Shown piece by piece: positions 14,147 to 24,834 of a DNA stretch of 64,000 bases (positions are counted from its first letter, which is position 1; each line of letters opens with the position of its first letter). Below the pieces are notes generated by a model that saw only the letters and a list, made by a program, of their open reading frames with translations, ran no database searches and had not been told where the DNA came from. The position numbers and the translations under genes were made by a program. The stretch comes from Ophiodon elongatus (lineage: Eukaryota; Chordata; Actinopteri; Perciformes; Hexagrammidae): the NCBI GenBank assembly GCA_016806645.1, contig JACSYO010001856.1, forward strand, positions 3,121,001-3,185,000. Direction: 5' to 3'.

Positions 14147-15629
14147 TTATTTATTTATTTATTTATTTATTATTATTGTAATGAGGGAAATCAAACTGAT
14201 TTCACAGAGTTTGAGAGTGCTGATTGTCTCTGCTGTTCATTTAGGATCGCGTGATCATCAACCGCCTGGACAGCATCTGCCAGGCGGTGCTGAAGGGCAA
14301 GTGGCCCGGAACCCGTCGGGTCTACGAGCCTGGCGGTGCAGTGGCCTCCTTCTACACCACCAAGCTGCTGGACAACGCCAACAGCCTGTGCGAGGACCCC
14401 TCTGCCTCACCACAGGGGTCAAAGGTGACCAAGCATGTTGCAGAAAACAAGGAGTTCTCAGTAAAACTCAACGATGTATGTTGATTTCTCCCTTCCTCCC
14501 CTCCTCCCTCTGCTTCGCCCTAATCGTAGGACCCTACCACTTCCGCTGCCATGACCGGTGCTAGATGCCGTGTTCAGCATGTTTCACTGGTTTTCTTCCT
14601 TCTTTCCTTTGGGTATGATTAGTGGTTTTGACTGCCTGGCAGGAGGAGAGATTAATTTAATAGCAGCCTTCCTCTCTTTTCCCACACACTCGGTTTGAAT
14701 TGGGCTCTGAGGCTGTGATTACATGAGCACAAATCACTCAGTCATGAGAATATAATAAGGTTCAGTTTGAAGCCTCTCTAGACTGAAGGGGTCTTGCTTA
14801 TAATCTGATTGAAATGGAGACCTTGGCTGTGGGAGTTCTCTAATATGCTTCAAGACGACATGGCTATTAACTTTGCAGGCCTCTGACTTGCTTCCATTTA
14901 TTCCTTGCTTTTTTTGCTTTTTGATAAGGATTCTTTCCCAAAATGTTATGGTTTTTACCATCGCAGACCCTCAGACACCTGCTGTTTGTTACCTATGAAA
15001 TCTTTATATGCTGACTGCAGCTATCTCTTTGGCATGGCTTCCCACTACAGTTCAAACTGGTTACGTTTGACCCTCCGCCCTACTAGCCACTACCCTCTGT
15101 GTGTTCATATGTCGCAATACTACTAACAAGGAATTACATGGAAATATTTTGCTTTTTTTTGGTCAGAAAATCTTATAAATGAAATGATAATTTATTACAC
15201 AAATAAAAAAATAAACATACCAAGTATATAGTATTAGATATATGAAGAAGACACAAGACCCATTTACTTTTTGATCCTTAAAACACTGGATAGACAAACA
15301 GACCAAAAACAAAAGAAGACTGTGACTATAAATCTTCCAAGATGTATCCAACACCTTGTTTTTCTGTGTTTTATAGCAGGAGGGAAGTCTGAAGTTGACC
15401 TTCCAGAAACAAGGTCTACCTCTGAAGAGGCCCCTGGAGTCAGAAGAGGGACCCCAGGCCCAGCAGCAGTACTTGGCGCGGCTTCATGAGCTGCAGAGCG
15501 CCTCGGACACAGGCCTGGCTGACATCACCAAGCCTCAGTGCAGCTTCCAGACTGGTGTGTTTATTTGAAATATCAGACCTGTGCCTACAGAGAGAGAGAG
15601 GGAGAGAGAGAGAGAGGGAGAGAGAGGGA

Positions 15630-15714
<85 letters not shown>

Positions 15715-18700
15715 GGGGGGGGGGGGAGAGAGAGAGAGAGAGAGAGAGATCCTGTTTTGCGTCACCACCACTAGATGGCAGCCAAGTATAATTTGTGTGA
15801 CTTGGAAGACTGCATAGACACTAGCCATCTTCTTAAGCCCTGCTGGCTTTGATTACACGGACATTAAAAGATATATACATAGTAGAAAAATGCATGTGAT
15901 ATTTTGAAATAATGAACTGTAACTGGAGATTAAAGTCTTAAAAAGCTAATTTTAAGCAGAAAGAGAACGTGCCTAATATTTAAGACAAATGTATCTCGAG
16001 GCTTCTTCATTTCACTTTTAATTGGGCACAACTTGACCGAGTAGTTCACAGATAACATGGTGCTTCCTCTGCAGTGCCTCCAGGTCTCACTGGTCAGATG
16101 AGGCTGAACGGACTACTGGATGGTCAGCCAGTGGTGAAGAGGCGGAGGGGAAGGAGGAAGAACGTGGAGGGGATGGACCTGCTCTTCATGAACAAGAGTA
16201 GAGTCCCTTCTGTTCCTGATCAGGTGAGCAGTTATCTCGGAAGTGTGTGTGCCATAGTACAGGTTCATGGTACCACAAAGCTTCAAATAACAGATTATGG
16301 TGATTTGTACATATTACAATGCATGCATATTAAGACAGTAATTGTTCGCCCCAGTGTGCTGTATACGATGAACTGTAATGTAAAGAATATAAAACACTTT
16401 TGTGCTCATGTGTCTCCAGTTGCCTCCAGGGTGGGGCGGTATTGGCCAGGTGGGCATGGCTGTGGCCCCGGATGTGGGCCCGGCTGCGGGCTCTGTGCCG
16501 GGCTTCAGCCAGAGCTCCAATCAGGCCCCCGCGGATACCGACACCAGGGTCCCCGTCATCAACCTCAAAGATGGCACCAGGCTCGCTGGGGATGATGCTC
16601 CCAGGAGGAAAGACCTTGAACAGTGGCTAATAGAGCACCCTGGCTTTGTGGCAGACACAGGAGCTTTTATCCCTGTGAGTCCATTTTCTTTTATATATAG
16701 CATCGAAGGTTTGTGTGGCGTTACAGGAAAGTTCACCATTTTGTTCATTAAAGATTTAATTATAGTTATGTTAAAGGTAAATCCCCATGATCAGATAAAA
16801 TGCATTTGTAGGATATAAAAATATATAAAACAGATAGTTGTAATTATGATTTCATGGAATAAATTAGCTATACTGAACATGGCTGTCAGTTTGACATTTT
16901 CTATCAACATGACTATTTTTCCATTTTATGTCCAGGGTGTAAATAAGATGCAAATGCAGTTCCACTTCCAGGACGGGCGGCCCAAGCAGAAGAGGCACCG
17001 CTGCAGGAACCCCAACAAGATTGACGTCAACAGTCTGACTGGAGAGGAAAGGGTTCAGATCATCAACAGGAGAAATGCCCGCAAGGTGTGTTGTCTGTTA
17101 TTGTACAAGAACATACTCAAAAACTTGACGATATAATCACAAACTATGTAATTAATGGCCAATAATTTAACATGCAAAAACTAGGTTGTAGCTCTGTGAA
17201 TAATTAGAATGACAGACTGTAACTGTAATCATGTCTTACTATAGTGATAATCAGATACTACTTCTGCCTTTTAAACTAGGTTGCAAAGGAAGTAATATTT
17301 TAACGTTTTGTCAGTTAGGTTGACTGTCAGAGTGCCAATTCTCCATCTTAGAGGACTGTATGTTTCCTAAATGTAAAATATGTATCTGGCCTGTTGTGCA
17401 CTTTGGTTCATGTTGTCTGTAATCTTGCTTGCAGGTTGGTGGAGCCTTTGCTCCTCCTCTGAAGGATCTGTGTCGGTTCCTTCAGGAGAACCCCGAGTAC
17501 GGAGTCCCGCCTGAGTGGGCTGACGTGGTCAAACAGTCGGTGAGTCACAAAGTAACACATTCATCAGATCACAAACGTGCACCAGAACCGTTACATCAAG
17601 AAAGGCCATTTAACAGTGTTGCTATACAGCCAGTTGCTAGTTGATTAGTTACTCCTCGGCAAAACTAATACAACTGCCCAGCAACAAATCCTTTCATGAA
17701 GGCCGTAACCCGTTTTAGGGAGGTGAAGGTTGTGCTGCTGCTGAATTGTTGCAGGGCTGTTGTATTGGACTTCATTAGTGTTGGCTAGGTGTACCTAATA
17801 AATGAATATGTGTGTGTTAACCGTGCATATATCTTCCATGTTGTCTCCAGGGTTACCTTCCAGAGATCATGTTTGACAGAATCCTGACGGGACCCATCGT
17901 TCCTGAGGAGGTGAGCCGGCGTGGGCGTCGACCTAAGAATCCTCTGGCCAAGGCGGCGGCGGCAGCTGCAGCGGCCCCCAACCCAGCAGCCTCGGCCCTG
18001 GGCCTGAACCCCATGCTGACCAACGGCCTCCTCTCCGGGATGGACCTGACCAGCCTGCAGGCCTTCCAGCAAAACCTCCAGAGCTTACAGTCCCTGCAGC
18101 TCACCGCGGGCCTGATGGGGCTGCCGTCCGACGCTAGCAACCTGGCTGCAAGTAACTTGGCTGCCATGTTTCCCATGATGCTGTCTGGTATGGCTGGATT
18201 GCCAAACCTGCTCGGCATGAGTAGCTTGCTTGGGAAACCTGCTCAGGAGGGCACAGGAAGCTCTGAGGAGAAGACAAAGGGAGCCGCCAGCGGTGTAACA
18301 GCAGAGCCGTCTGCCTCTAAAGCCCCCGCTCACACCTCAGACACCAAAGGAGAAAGGACAGAGGGGTCGAACACGACTCCTTCTTCCACTTCCAGCTCCT
18401 CTTCCTCTGCCACCGCCCCACAAAGTGCTTCAGCTGCCTCTGCAGCCTCCAGTCACCCACTGTCTCTTAACCCCTTGTTACTCTCCAGTATGCTTTACCC
18501 AGGGATGCTTCTCACTCCAGGCCTTAACCTTCCTGTGTCTGCCACACAGCCGCAGAGCTCAAACAGTGACCCCACCCTCCCTCCTGCTCGTCTTCCTCCG
18601 CCGGCAGTCTCCCAGTCATCGCCACAGGAGATGGCGCGGCTAGCGGCAGAGAGGGACGGAGAAGAGGATGATGAGGCATTAGAAGATGAAGAAGAAGAAG

Positions 18701-18825
18701 ACGACGAAGAGGACTCAGCAGAACAAAAGGAGAACAGTGGTCCTGAGGGTTCGGGGAAAGCTGAGTCATCTTCATCCGAGTCCGGGGGCTCTTCTTCATC
18801 GGATGATTCAGACTCTAGTGATTAG
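428..18825 (+). CDS. chd9: Chromodomain-helicase-DNA-binding protein 9-like, 3' part (25 exons, 5' end outside window)
   Basis: This is an ATP-dependent nucleosome remodeller of the CHD6-9 (subfamily III) class, acting in the nucleus. Exons with GT-AG borders: 428-683, 1095-1305, 2989-3184, 3524-3706, 4818-5003, 5221-5331, 5519-5718, 5997-6196, 6343-6502, 9500-9589, 10183-10286, 10686-10803, 10931-10988, 11169-11217, 11441-11705, 11836-12041, 12599-13471, 13751-13917, 14245-14475, 15380-15554, 16075-16223, 16420-16674, 16936-17085, 17435-17539, 17851-18825. They sum to 5,673 nt, exactly 1,890 codons plus TAG, with no frameshift. Order of parts: end of the SNF2 core, helicase C with QARCHRIGQ, SANT/SLIDE-like region, Ser-rich tract, RGRRKNVEG basic patch, two BRK domains, acidic tail. 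The family choice is firm. CHD9 over CHD6/7/8 rests on the C-terminal blocks (GDDAPRRKDLEQWL, NPLLLSSMLYPGMLLTPGLN), compared with remembered family sequence, and on the RBL neighbour. CHD9 is about 2,900 residues in human, so roughly 1,000 N-terminal residues lie upstream. Confidence 0.92.
2666..2925 (+). repeat. Probable fish interspersed repeat in a chd9 intron
   Basis: The block begins with TCAGAATCAGAACAGGATTA and continues with CACATACAAGGAATTTGCC and GTGTTTGGTGCATACAATAA. These phrases resemble a non-LTR-derived interspersed repeat that I recall as common in percomorph fish genomes. The family assignment is from memory and was not searched. It lies in the 1.7 kb intron between the exons ending at 1305 and starting at 2989 and carries no intact ORF. 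Confidence 0.45.
3707..4817 (+). other. chd9: chd9 intron without a recognisable element
   Basis: This AT-rich intron separates the exon ending ...GAGGAGCG at 3706 from the exon starting GCACCGCAG at 4818. I see homopolymer T runs but no tandem repeat, RNA gene or supported coding exon. Confidence 0.7.
6503..9499 (+). other. chd9: Large chd9 intron with possible conserved non-coding blocks
   Basis: This 3.0 kb intron is the longest in the visible gene. It splits the Lys codon of HHCNK (AA before, G after). Two stretches, about 6905-7400 and 8750-9150, are less AT-rich and free of simple repeats, unlike the surrounding intron. That is the usual look of conserved non-coding DNA, but conservation cannot be tested here. 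A CA microsatellite (7939-7987) and a GT microsatellite (9312-9333) lie within it. Open frames here do not continue across splice sites. Confidence 0.4.
7939..7987. repeat. (CA)n microsatellite
   Basis: About 24 near-perfect CA units with one CG interruption near the 3' end, in the large chd9 intron. A short (GT)n of about 11 units follows at 9312-9333. Confidence 0.95.
11551..11586 (+). repeat. chd9: 9-bp coding tandem repeat (Gln-Ile-His unit)
   Basis: Inside the exon 11441-11705 the unit CAGATCCAC occurs three times after one variant copy, giving QILQIHQIHQIHQ. As I recall, the CHD9 family has a shorter Gln/Ile-rich stretch at this place, so the array probably expanded in this lineage. 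It stays in frame and lies in a linker between the region resembling DHSELPALWW and the SANT-like block. Confidence 0.8.
11836..12041 (+). other. chd9: chd9 SANT/SLIDE-like exon
   Basis: This exon encodes residues about 796-864 of the visible protein. WTRREEADFYRVVSTFGVVFD followed by FDWTKFRAMARLHKKTDESLQ is the helical DNA/histone-tail contact region found after the motor in CHD proteins. The family pattern of aromatic and basic residues is intact. The next exon (12599) continues with ITEERASRTLYRVELLRQVRE, also typical of CHD6-9. Confidence 0.85.
12042..12598 (+). other. chd9: chd9 intron
   Basis: This intron runs from the donor after CCCAAAGAGGGAG to the acceptor TTTGTTCCAG. It has a short CA run near 12078 and nothing else recognisable. 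Confidence 0.7.
13283..13435 (+). repeat. chd9: Ser-rich low-complexity coding tract in chd9
   Basis: Within the 873-nt exon 12599-13471, TCC/TCT/TCG/AGC codons encode runs of Ser broken by Arg, His, Gly and Cys, followed by DDSESEGEEGKKK. A Ser-rich tract at this place is a known CHD6-9 feature and probably a disordered, phosphorylatable linker. The run also creates a long antisense acidic open frame, which is an artefact. The repeat is likely length-variable. Confidence 0.9.
14079..14170. repeat. (AT)n followed by (ATTT)n microsatellite
   Basis: About 32 AT units run directly into seven ATTT units in the chd9 intron between the exons ending at 13917 and starting at 14245. The 3' end lies about 75 bp from the acceptor. 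Confidence 0.95.
14476..15379 (+). other. chd9: chd9 intron ending in a NAGNAG acceptor
   Basis: This 0.9 kb intron has no repeat or gene that I can support. Its end reads TTTTATAGCAG before GAGGGAAGT, giving two AG dinucleotides three bases apart. I chose the second (exon from 15380), which gives EGSLKLTFQKQG as in the family. Use of the first would add one Gln. Confidence 0.7.
15590..15749. repeat. (GA)n with an internal poly-G run
   Basis: A 160-bp purine-only strand: interrupted then pure GA units, a run of 23 G at 15704-15726, and more GA. It starts only 35 bp after the donor of the exon 15380-15554. Such homopurine-homopyrimidine mirror sequence can adopt triplex (H-DNA) or G-rich structures; that is an inference from composition. 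Open frames through it are artefacts. Confidence 0.95.
15768..15781 (+). promoter_or_regulatory. CTCF-like core motif
   Basis: CCACTAGATGGCAG matches every position of the vertebrate CTCF core consensus CCASYAGRKGGCRS. It sits in a chd9 intron, 19 bp after the GA/G tract. A 14-mer match occurs by chance at a low rate, so this is only a candidate site. Confidence 0.45.
16420..16674 (+). other. chd9: chd9 exon with BRK domain 1
   Basis: Residues about 1397-1481. A Gly/Ala/Pro linker leads into TRVPVINLKDGTRLAGDDAP, then RRKDLEQWLIEHPGFVADTG. This is the BRK (TCH) domain of CHD6-9 and BRM-type proteins. The preceding exon (16075-16223) carries the basic patch KRRRGRRKNVEG, and the next (16936-17085) carries GRPKQKRHRCRNPNK. 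Both are family hallmarks and possible DNA contacts. Confidence 0.85.
17435..17900 (+). other. chd9: chd9 region with BRK domain 2
   Basis: The exon 17435-17539 and the start of the last exon (17851) encode VGGAFAPPLKDLCRFLQENP through VVKQSGYLPEIMFDRILTGP. This is the second BRK domain, about residues 1532-1576, followed by the AT-hook-like RRGRRPK and an Ala run. The last exon then has hydrophobic Leu/Met/Pro blocks (LMGLPSDASN, MLSGMAGLPNLLGM) and ends in an acidic then Ser/Asp-rich tail. The downstream boundary is approximate. Confidence 0.8.
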
Positions 18826-21800
18826 GACTGAACCCATGAATATATAATTATAAATTTATTTATGTATCGCCTAGAAATGTATACATATATTCACATATAT
18901 ATGGATTTTCCAGCACTTATGTTACGATTTCTTTACATGTAAATACAAGAACTAACTAAAATGTTGTGTAATAAAGACTACAAAAACCTTACAAAAACAG
19001 GAAAAACTGACTTAAAAAGAACTGAAATAAAATTTCAGTGTTTGTTCACAAGGTACAGTCTTGTTTTGAGACATTTTGCATGTCAGACTTTAGTAGATTT
19101 CTGAACTCTGTGAACCACAATTATGTACAATTGCAACAAAAAACGGCATTATTGTAATTATGTCAGGATTTAATTTTATTAAAAAAGTGAAACTACATCA
19201 ACATGCTCATTGAGCTGTACTATTAATATATTTTGATTGTTGGGGGCCGGGGGGGAATGACTCTTGACAGACACTTTGGTTTCTCTTGTAAATAGTCGGT
19301 ACTTTTACAGGTTCGTTGACACTTATGCTTTGCAGATCATACGTTGGATATGTCAGCAATAACTTGGGCAGCTAATGAATGTCACTGAAGCTGTAGATTC
19401 ACTGTCTGCCATGTTCCACGCCAGTGCACAAGTCACGCAGCCTCACTTACCTGTCACTTACCTTCATATCACGTGGAGTTCGTTTCTGCATCACTTCACA
19501 TCGGTTTTGGAAACTGAATTACCCGAAGCTCCCGCTTTATTGTCGATTTGATTCGGGAGGGGGAGGGGGGAGAGGGAATGTGAACACATTACTTTTTCAA
19601 TCAAACACACAAACCTAAATCTGTCAAAATGGATCATGGCTAATTTCTCTGCTGTTATTTCTTTGTTTAAAGGTTTAATTTTTCACATTATCTAATTTCA
19701 GAAACTCATTTTCACCATAACCTTACAAACATGTCACAACATGTCCAAGGCGCACTTTAGCTACTCACAGTTCGCAGACACCTTCACTTGCACATCTGTT
19801 GATTTGGACTCCAGTCTAATAAACTCCTCGAGCTGTGGGGATAGAAAACAACCTTTTACTGTGTGCCAAAAACTGCCCTTTGACCCTTTTGAGGTCCTGA
19901 CTTACTTTTGTGGTCTCTATGTAGAAGAGTAATTCAGGATTATTGATGACGTGGATATTATTACTACAACCCCGGCATATTAAACTGCATCTTACCTCAA
20001 CTGTGCTAGATGGATTGGCTTCATTGTGTACACGTGCATGGGTGTGTTTTCTGGCTGTCCGTGTACGTAATGTCCTAGTCTCTGCTGCAACGTGTGTGTG
20101 TGTGTGTGTGTGTGTCAGTGTGTCAGAAGCCTTTTTTTCCTTCTTTTTACTGAGAGCTTCCACTGTGGTTTTCTCTGGCTGGACTCCCCTCACCTGGTGT
20201 CTCCTGCTTCCATAACGTTCCAGTCTGAATGTTGTGTATTAAGGAGAAGGCCTTGCAAATCTATGACCAGTAGAAAACTGCTACTAATAAAAGTGTTTTA
20301 GGCCTTCAAACATCTCATTAGAAATTTTGGGGAAATTACAGTTCTTTGGATTCTATGTTGCATGACCACCTGTCTACCAAAGTCTTACACACCATACACG
20401 GCACAAGCACAACATAGTTCAAAAACCTTGCTAAGATTGTAGTAATTGTCATCGTCGTCGATTTGAGTATTACGTTTTACACGGTGCCAGACGGGTGAGC
20501 TTCAGGAAGGGCTGAAAAACAAATAGCAGCTTGTGTTGCTGGGCGTTCGCAGCGTGGTTGTGTGCGTTTCACTTTGTCTCGACTCTATTCTGCTGATGAA
20601 TGGAGCTTCAGCTAGATGTAGAAGTGCCCTTATCCTGTTCCTCACGCTCTCATTCAACTACTGTCTGACAAAACAAACTGATCTGTGCGCAGCGTCCACG
20701 CTGGTGCATTTTGTTCGTCGTCTCCGCACATGTTCATGTTCGGCTGTAACCGGGATACACGTAAACACTGGAGTTTCGCTCAAGCTGAACTACCTTTTTT
20801 TGTAATTTTCTCTCGCACAACAGTGCTTGCTTTAGGACTGCTGTTCCACAGTGGACTGTTAGATACACGTTTCAAAAATGATTTTACTTTAGTTTGGACT
20901 GGGTACCACAGATCCCCGCTGAGTTAACTCGGCCTATTTAGTTCTTAAGTATTGCTGTAGCATTGTTCCGTAGTTGCTGAAACCATGAGCAGCCTCGCAG
21001 TCTGAACACATAGACTGAAGACCCGTATTGATTTATAATTTTGCTTCAAAGTGATTTCCTTGTATGCCTGTTATATATAGACCTCGTCATGGGTTTTGCT
21101 TGCAATGCAATCACTTTTTTTTTTTTTTTTTTATATATATATTATTACTAACCGTACAAGTATTTTTCTATGTCTGAGCAATGAACTTAAAACATGCCAC
21201 TGTCATTTTGTATATCTGCACCTGTGCTGACTTTGAACTCGTAGTGCCCTTATGCAAACACCTAGACATTGCTACTTCTGCTGTAGGTGATTGATCTAAC
21301 AACTTTTGCTACTTTTTGTTGCTGTGCAGCGATGGGTTGAGGGATTGATGACCGTGCTGAGCCTCTTTAGGACACAAATGGGAAAAGATGCCAGACATAA
21401 GATTGGACTTTTTTGCTTTCATTTTGCTTTGTCTTTCCGTTTAGTTTCTAGGTTGTACTGTACATGGACTCCCAAAATCGCTGCCAGAGAGGCAGTGTTA
21501 AATCTGCGTTAAACACAAGTAAACATTGACCAATATGCAAGAGGAATGATGAAACACACTACTGCTGTACAGGGAGGTTTCTTTTTTCTTTTTGTATTTA
21601 TACATGTAATCACTGAGATGACAAACCTAGCATCATTGGTTTTGTATTTTGATTTCAAGCTTGATAATATCCTAATATCCTGGTCAGTTGTCTTTTTTTT
21701 TTTTTTTTCTTTTTTTTTTTCATTGGACAGATGTAATATTTGAAGTTGTGGTCTGTGTAGTCAAAATAATTCTTTATGTAGTGCAGGAAAATGCGTCTTA

Positions 21801-21910
21801 AAAAGTCATTTGTAATTTATTGGATTACTTTCTATGAAGTTCGATAGAGGAAATTTGAGGTTTAATTATTTTTATTAAACATATTCTTCTGACTATCAAT
21901 TGAGTGTGCC
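18826..21910 (+). other. chd9: chd9 3' UTR, probable extent
   Basis: After the TAG there is AT-rich sequence with no supported coding exon. Poly(A) signals AATAAA occur early (18970-18975, 19026-19031). A later ATTAAA at 21874-21879 is followed by GT/T-rich sequence (GTGTGCCTTTGCCTGTTGC), which fits a distal cleavage site. A short or a long (~3 kb) UTR are both possible. It contains a (GT)n run (20091-20115) and T-rich runs at 21115-21132 and 21693-21720. Open frames here are random. Confidence 0.5.
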
Positions 21911-24480
21911 TTTGCCTGTTGCTTTGTCTGGGGCCTTACTCAACAAATCATCAGTGTCGGGGATTTCATGGCACCTGTGCTCCTCACACCTTCTTCCTGT
22001 TTGGCTCCAATTGGTTTTCTACACCAGCACTCAGCTCACAGAAACCCATTTTCTTGTGAGCCTGGATGAAAGCACTTAAGTTTTTCAATGCATACAGTGC
22101 ATGTACACTTCAGTGACAGAAAACAAACTTACTTGTACTTGCTTATGTTGCGGTAACTGAACCCTAACGTAGCTTTTTCCCCATCTTACTTTTTTTAAGT
22201 TGTAATTGTTCTTTTTAATCCAAGTGCCAGAGTTACAAATCCGAATAGGGGTTACTAACATAACGTGAATATTTGCAAAAAGGAGAATTAAGATTTATCG
22301 TAATGAAACATTCAGTACACACTGAATGTAGAAATCCGTAATTGGTTGACGTTCCCGAACTTCTTTGCACATTATATTGGTAGTCAAACGTTTTCGAAAT
22401 TCTCTGAACCAACACCACAAGTTTTAAAATATAGTGTTTTGGCCGGACATCAGTGCATCGTCTTTGTTGCAGCAAAGGGTTGACGGGTTTTCCTCTCTGA
22501 TGTAAATCCTGCACTCCTCCTCTTGGTGGCGCTCAGCGGCCTGTGTAAGTCCCTTCTACCTCCCAACTGTTTATTGCTTCTCATAGCAACTAGACCCAAG
22601 TGACAAGTCGGGGCTTGTCTACGAGAGGCCTATGATCTGAACTTCCTCATTCTGCAGCAGGTTGGCAGCTCTGAACCATGCTGCTCCACTCCTCCGCTTC
22701 CAGCCGGACATAACAGACTTACAGGGGATTTTTAGACCAGAAGAGCCTCAAACTGGCGAAACTAAAACAACTCAAGAGTAACAGACACTGGTAAGTGACT
22801 TTGACCCTTTTTATGACTTTAGTCTTGTTTTTAAGTTAAGTTTACGTTCCACAGCTCAGTCATTATCCACTTCTGTAAGCGTTGTAAGTAAATGCTGCCA
22901 CACCGACTGACCATCTGCAGTTAGCCCAATAATGACTATTTTAAATGGCTCTACTGCAGCCAGGACCTAACGCACTGACAATAAAGTTGTATTGATAATA
23001 AAAAAACAACATGAATCCAGTTATCTAGAGTAACATTTAAATGTTTAACATGTGTCTGAAGTGAAAGTAAGGCCTATTTTGATTTAACTTCTGTCCGTGA
23101 AGAAAACAGGAAATGGGTGTAACCCATAAAACATGGCAACAGATCATGCTTTTCTCAGAGTGTAAATTGATTTCTAATTTATTACTGAGTTTCCAGAGAA
23201 ATAAAAACACCAAAAAAACATGTAGAGTTTATTTCCCTTATTAATGCAAGTTGTTCTGCATATTACACTATATATTATAACTATGGTTGAAATAAAAAAG
23301 TTCCGACATGAAACTGCTCACAACATGGTATGTGGATTATCTTATCCGGGTTATGATTTCTTGAAAGAGACATTTCTGTTGAGTTTTTCAAATGTATATT
23401 TTAGGTGCTTTGCGCTCCACAAGCCGAGTGCCACAAAGCCCCATTACATTGGAGAGAAGGTAGACATCTCCAAAACTAAGCAACTCACGCCAAAACAATC
23501 TAGAGGAATAAATGGCATTACAGGGAAGATGATTTCGGGGTGAACTGTTTTTTTTTAAGACAAAAGCCGGAATGAGAAAGATAATGAACCATGTCAACAA
23601 AAGGTTTGTGTGAGTCCCAAAAACTAGCAATTTTTCTGTTCGTTTCGGTCCGGTTTATCCCTTTCCTGTTTTCTGGGACTCGTGGTACACATTTGCAACG
23701 GCACATTGACCCATCTGTTGTCAAAGGAGAGCCAAATATGTCTACTCAGGGCATTTTTAATCAGATAATGAGCTGGGCCTGGAGGTCTGCATTAATATAA
23801 CAGTGTATGATTTATATGAGTATCTACATATATGCACAGACCTACTGATGCTTCAAAATGTCATACGCATGAGTCGTGGGTGCTGTCTTGCCACAGATAT
23901 GTCTGGTCTTAAACCTGTCGCTGTGGAAAGTAGTCACAAAACGTGACGGAGATAACGTGGTATTATATTGTCTACGCATGATTTCAGTATTTGAAGTGAG
24001 GTGTTGCGTCTGAGAATAAAGGAAATTAAGCTAACATTTCTTTAGTCTATTAACCTGGAGTTCTGTGAAGACTGAAGAAAGTCGTTGAGGCCTCTGCTCC
24101 CTCCACTGCAGACAGAGCGGACACTGGCCCTTTAAGAGAAGAGCAGCTGTTTCACTGGACATGAATCTGTTGGGAGAGAGGGGATACTTTGGTGAAGACA
24201 TATCTTTTACATGAGTGCCAGTGTTTCTTCACTCTGCCTTCTACTGATAGTTTTGTTAGTTTACACTCACAGAGACAAACCTGGCCTGAGACCAACAGTA
24301 GAAAAATAACCCCATTTGACCCCAAATTATTAAAATACTACAATCAAATGTAATGGGAAGATTTGTTTCTCTCAGTAGGCTACTTGATCTCTCTCAACAT
24401 GTGTAACCTGGTCAAATTGTCACTAGACATCTATGCAACAAATATGACCTCACATATGAATCTCAATGCTGCTGATGACC
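21911..24480. other. Intergenic region between chd9 and the pocket-protein gene
   Basis: No gene is supported. At 22519-22534, TCTTGGTGGCGCTCAG resembles a CTCF core with two mismatches. Around 22660-22792, GC-richer sequence ends at a good donor (ACACTG/GTAAGTGAC), so it could be an untranslated first exon of a downstream gene. The only ATG reading frame there stops after 11 codons. The rest is AT-rich and unremarkable. Confidence 0.4.
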
Positions 24481-24834
24481 CCCCCCCCCCGACACTTTTT
24501 GGAGCTTCCCACCTAAAGCCCCGGATCAGAGGTCAATCGGCGCTATTGCTCGTGTTCATGCTACGAGCCACAAACCCGTTGCTGTGTCACTCGTAGTGCG
24601 AACAGCGCATGCGCCAACTGCTCCAGGTATATGACAAACGCGTTGCTGACATCTAGCGTGCGTAATATGTGGACCTGTCGGGGAGCAACAGCCAACGAGG
24701 TGGCAAAACACGTGTTGGAGTCGCATGTACCAGGAGGAACTCATTGTACGTGTTGAATTTGCAACACGGACCAAAGTTGTCGTTGCACTGAACTTCAACA
24801 AGCGGACGATCACAAATTGCTCGGACCCCAAGCA
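24481..24834. promoter_or_regulatory. CpG-richer block, possible promoter or repeat remnant
   Basis: After a C homopolymer (24479-24490) the sequence becomes noticeably richer in CpG (GCGCATGCGCC, ACGCGTTG, GCGTGCGTAAT) than anything nearby. It ends at the ATG of the micro-ORF at 24835. It could be a CpG-type promoter for the micro-ORF or the pocket-protein gene. It could equally be the end of a DNA transposon. There is no TATA box that I would defend. Confidence 0.25.

Noticed and set aside
15486..15828. Several Arg/Glu or Ser/Leu-Pro repeat frames
   Set aside because: They are read through the GA/G microsatellite and cross the chd9 donor at 15554.
19424..21743. Many short frames after the chd9 stop
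   Set aside because: They lie in the probable 3' UTR, are short, and lack splice context or resemblance to proteins.
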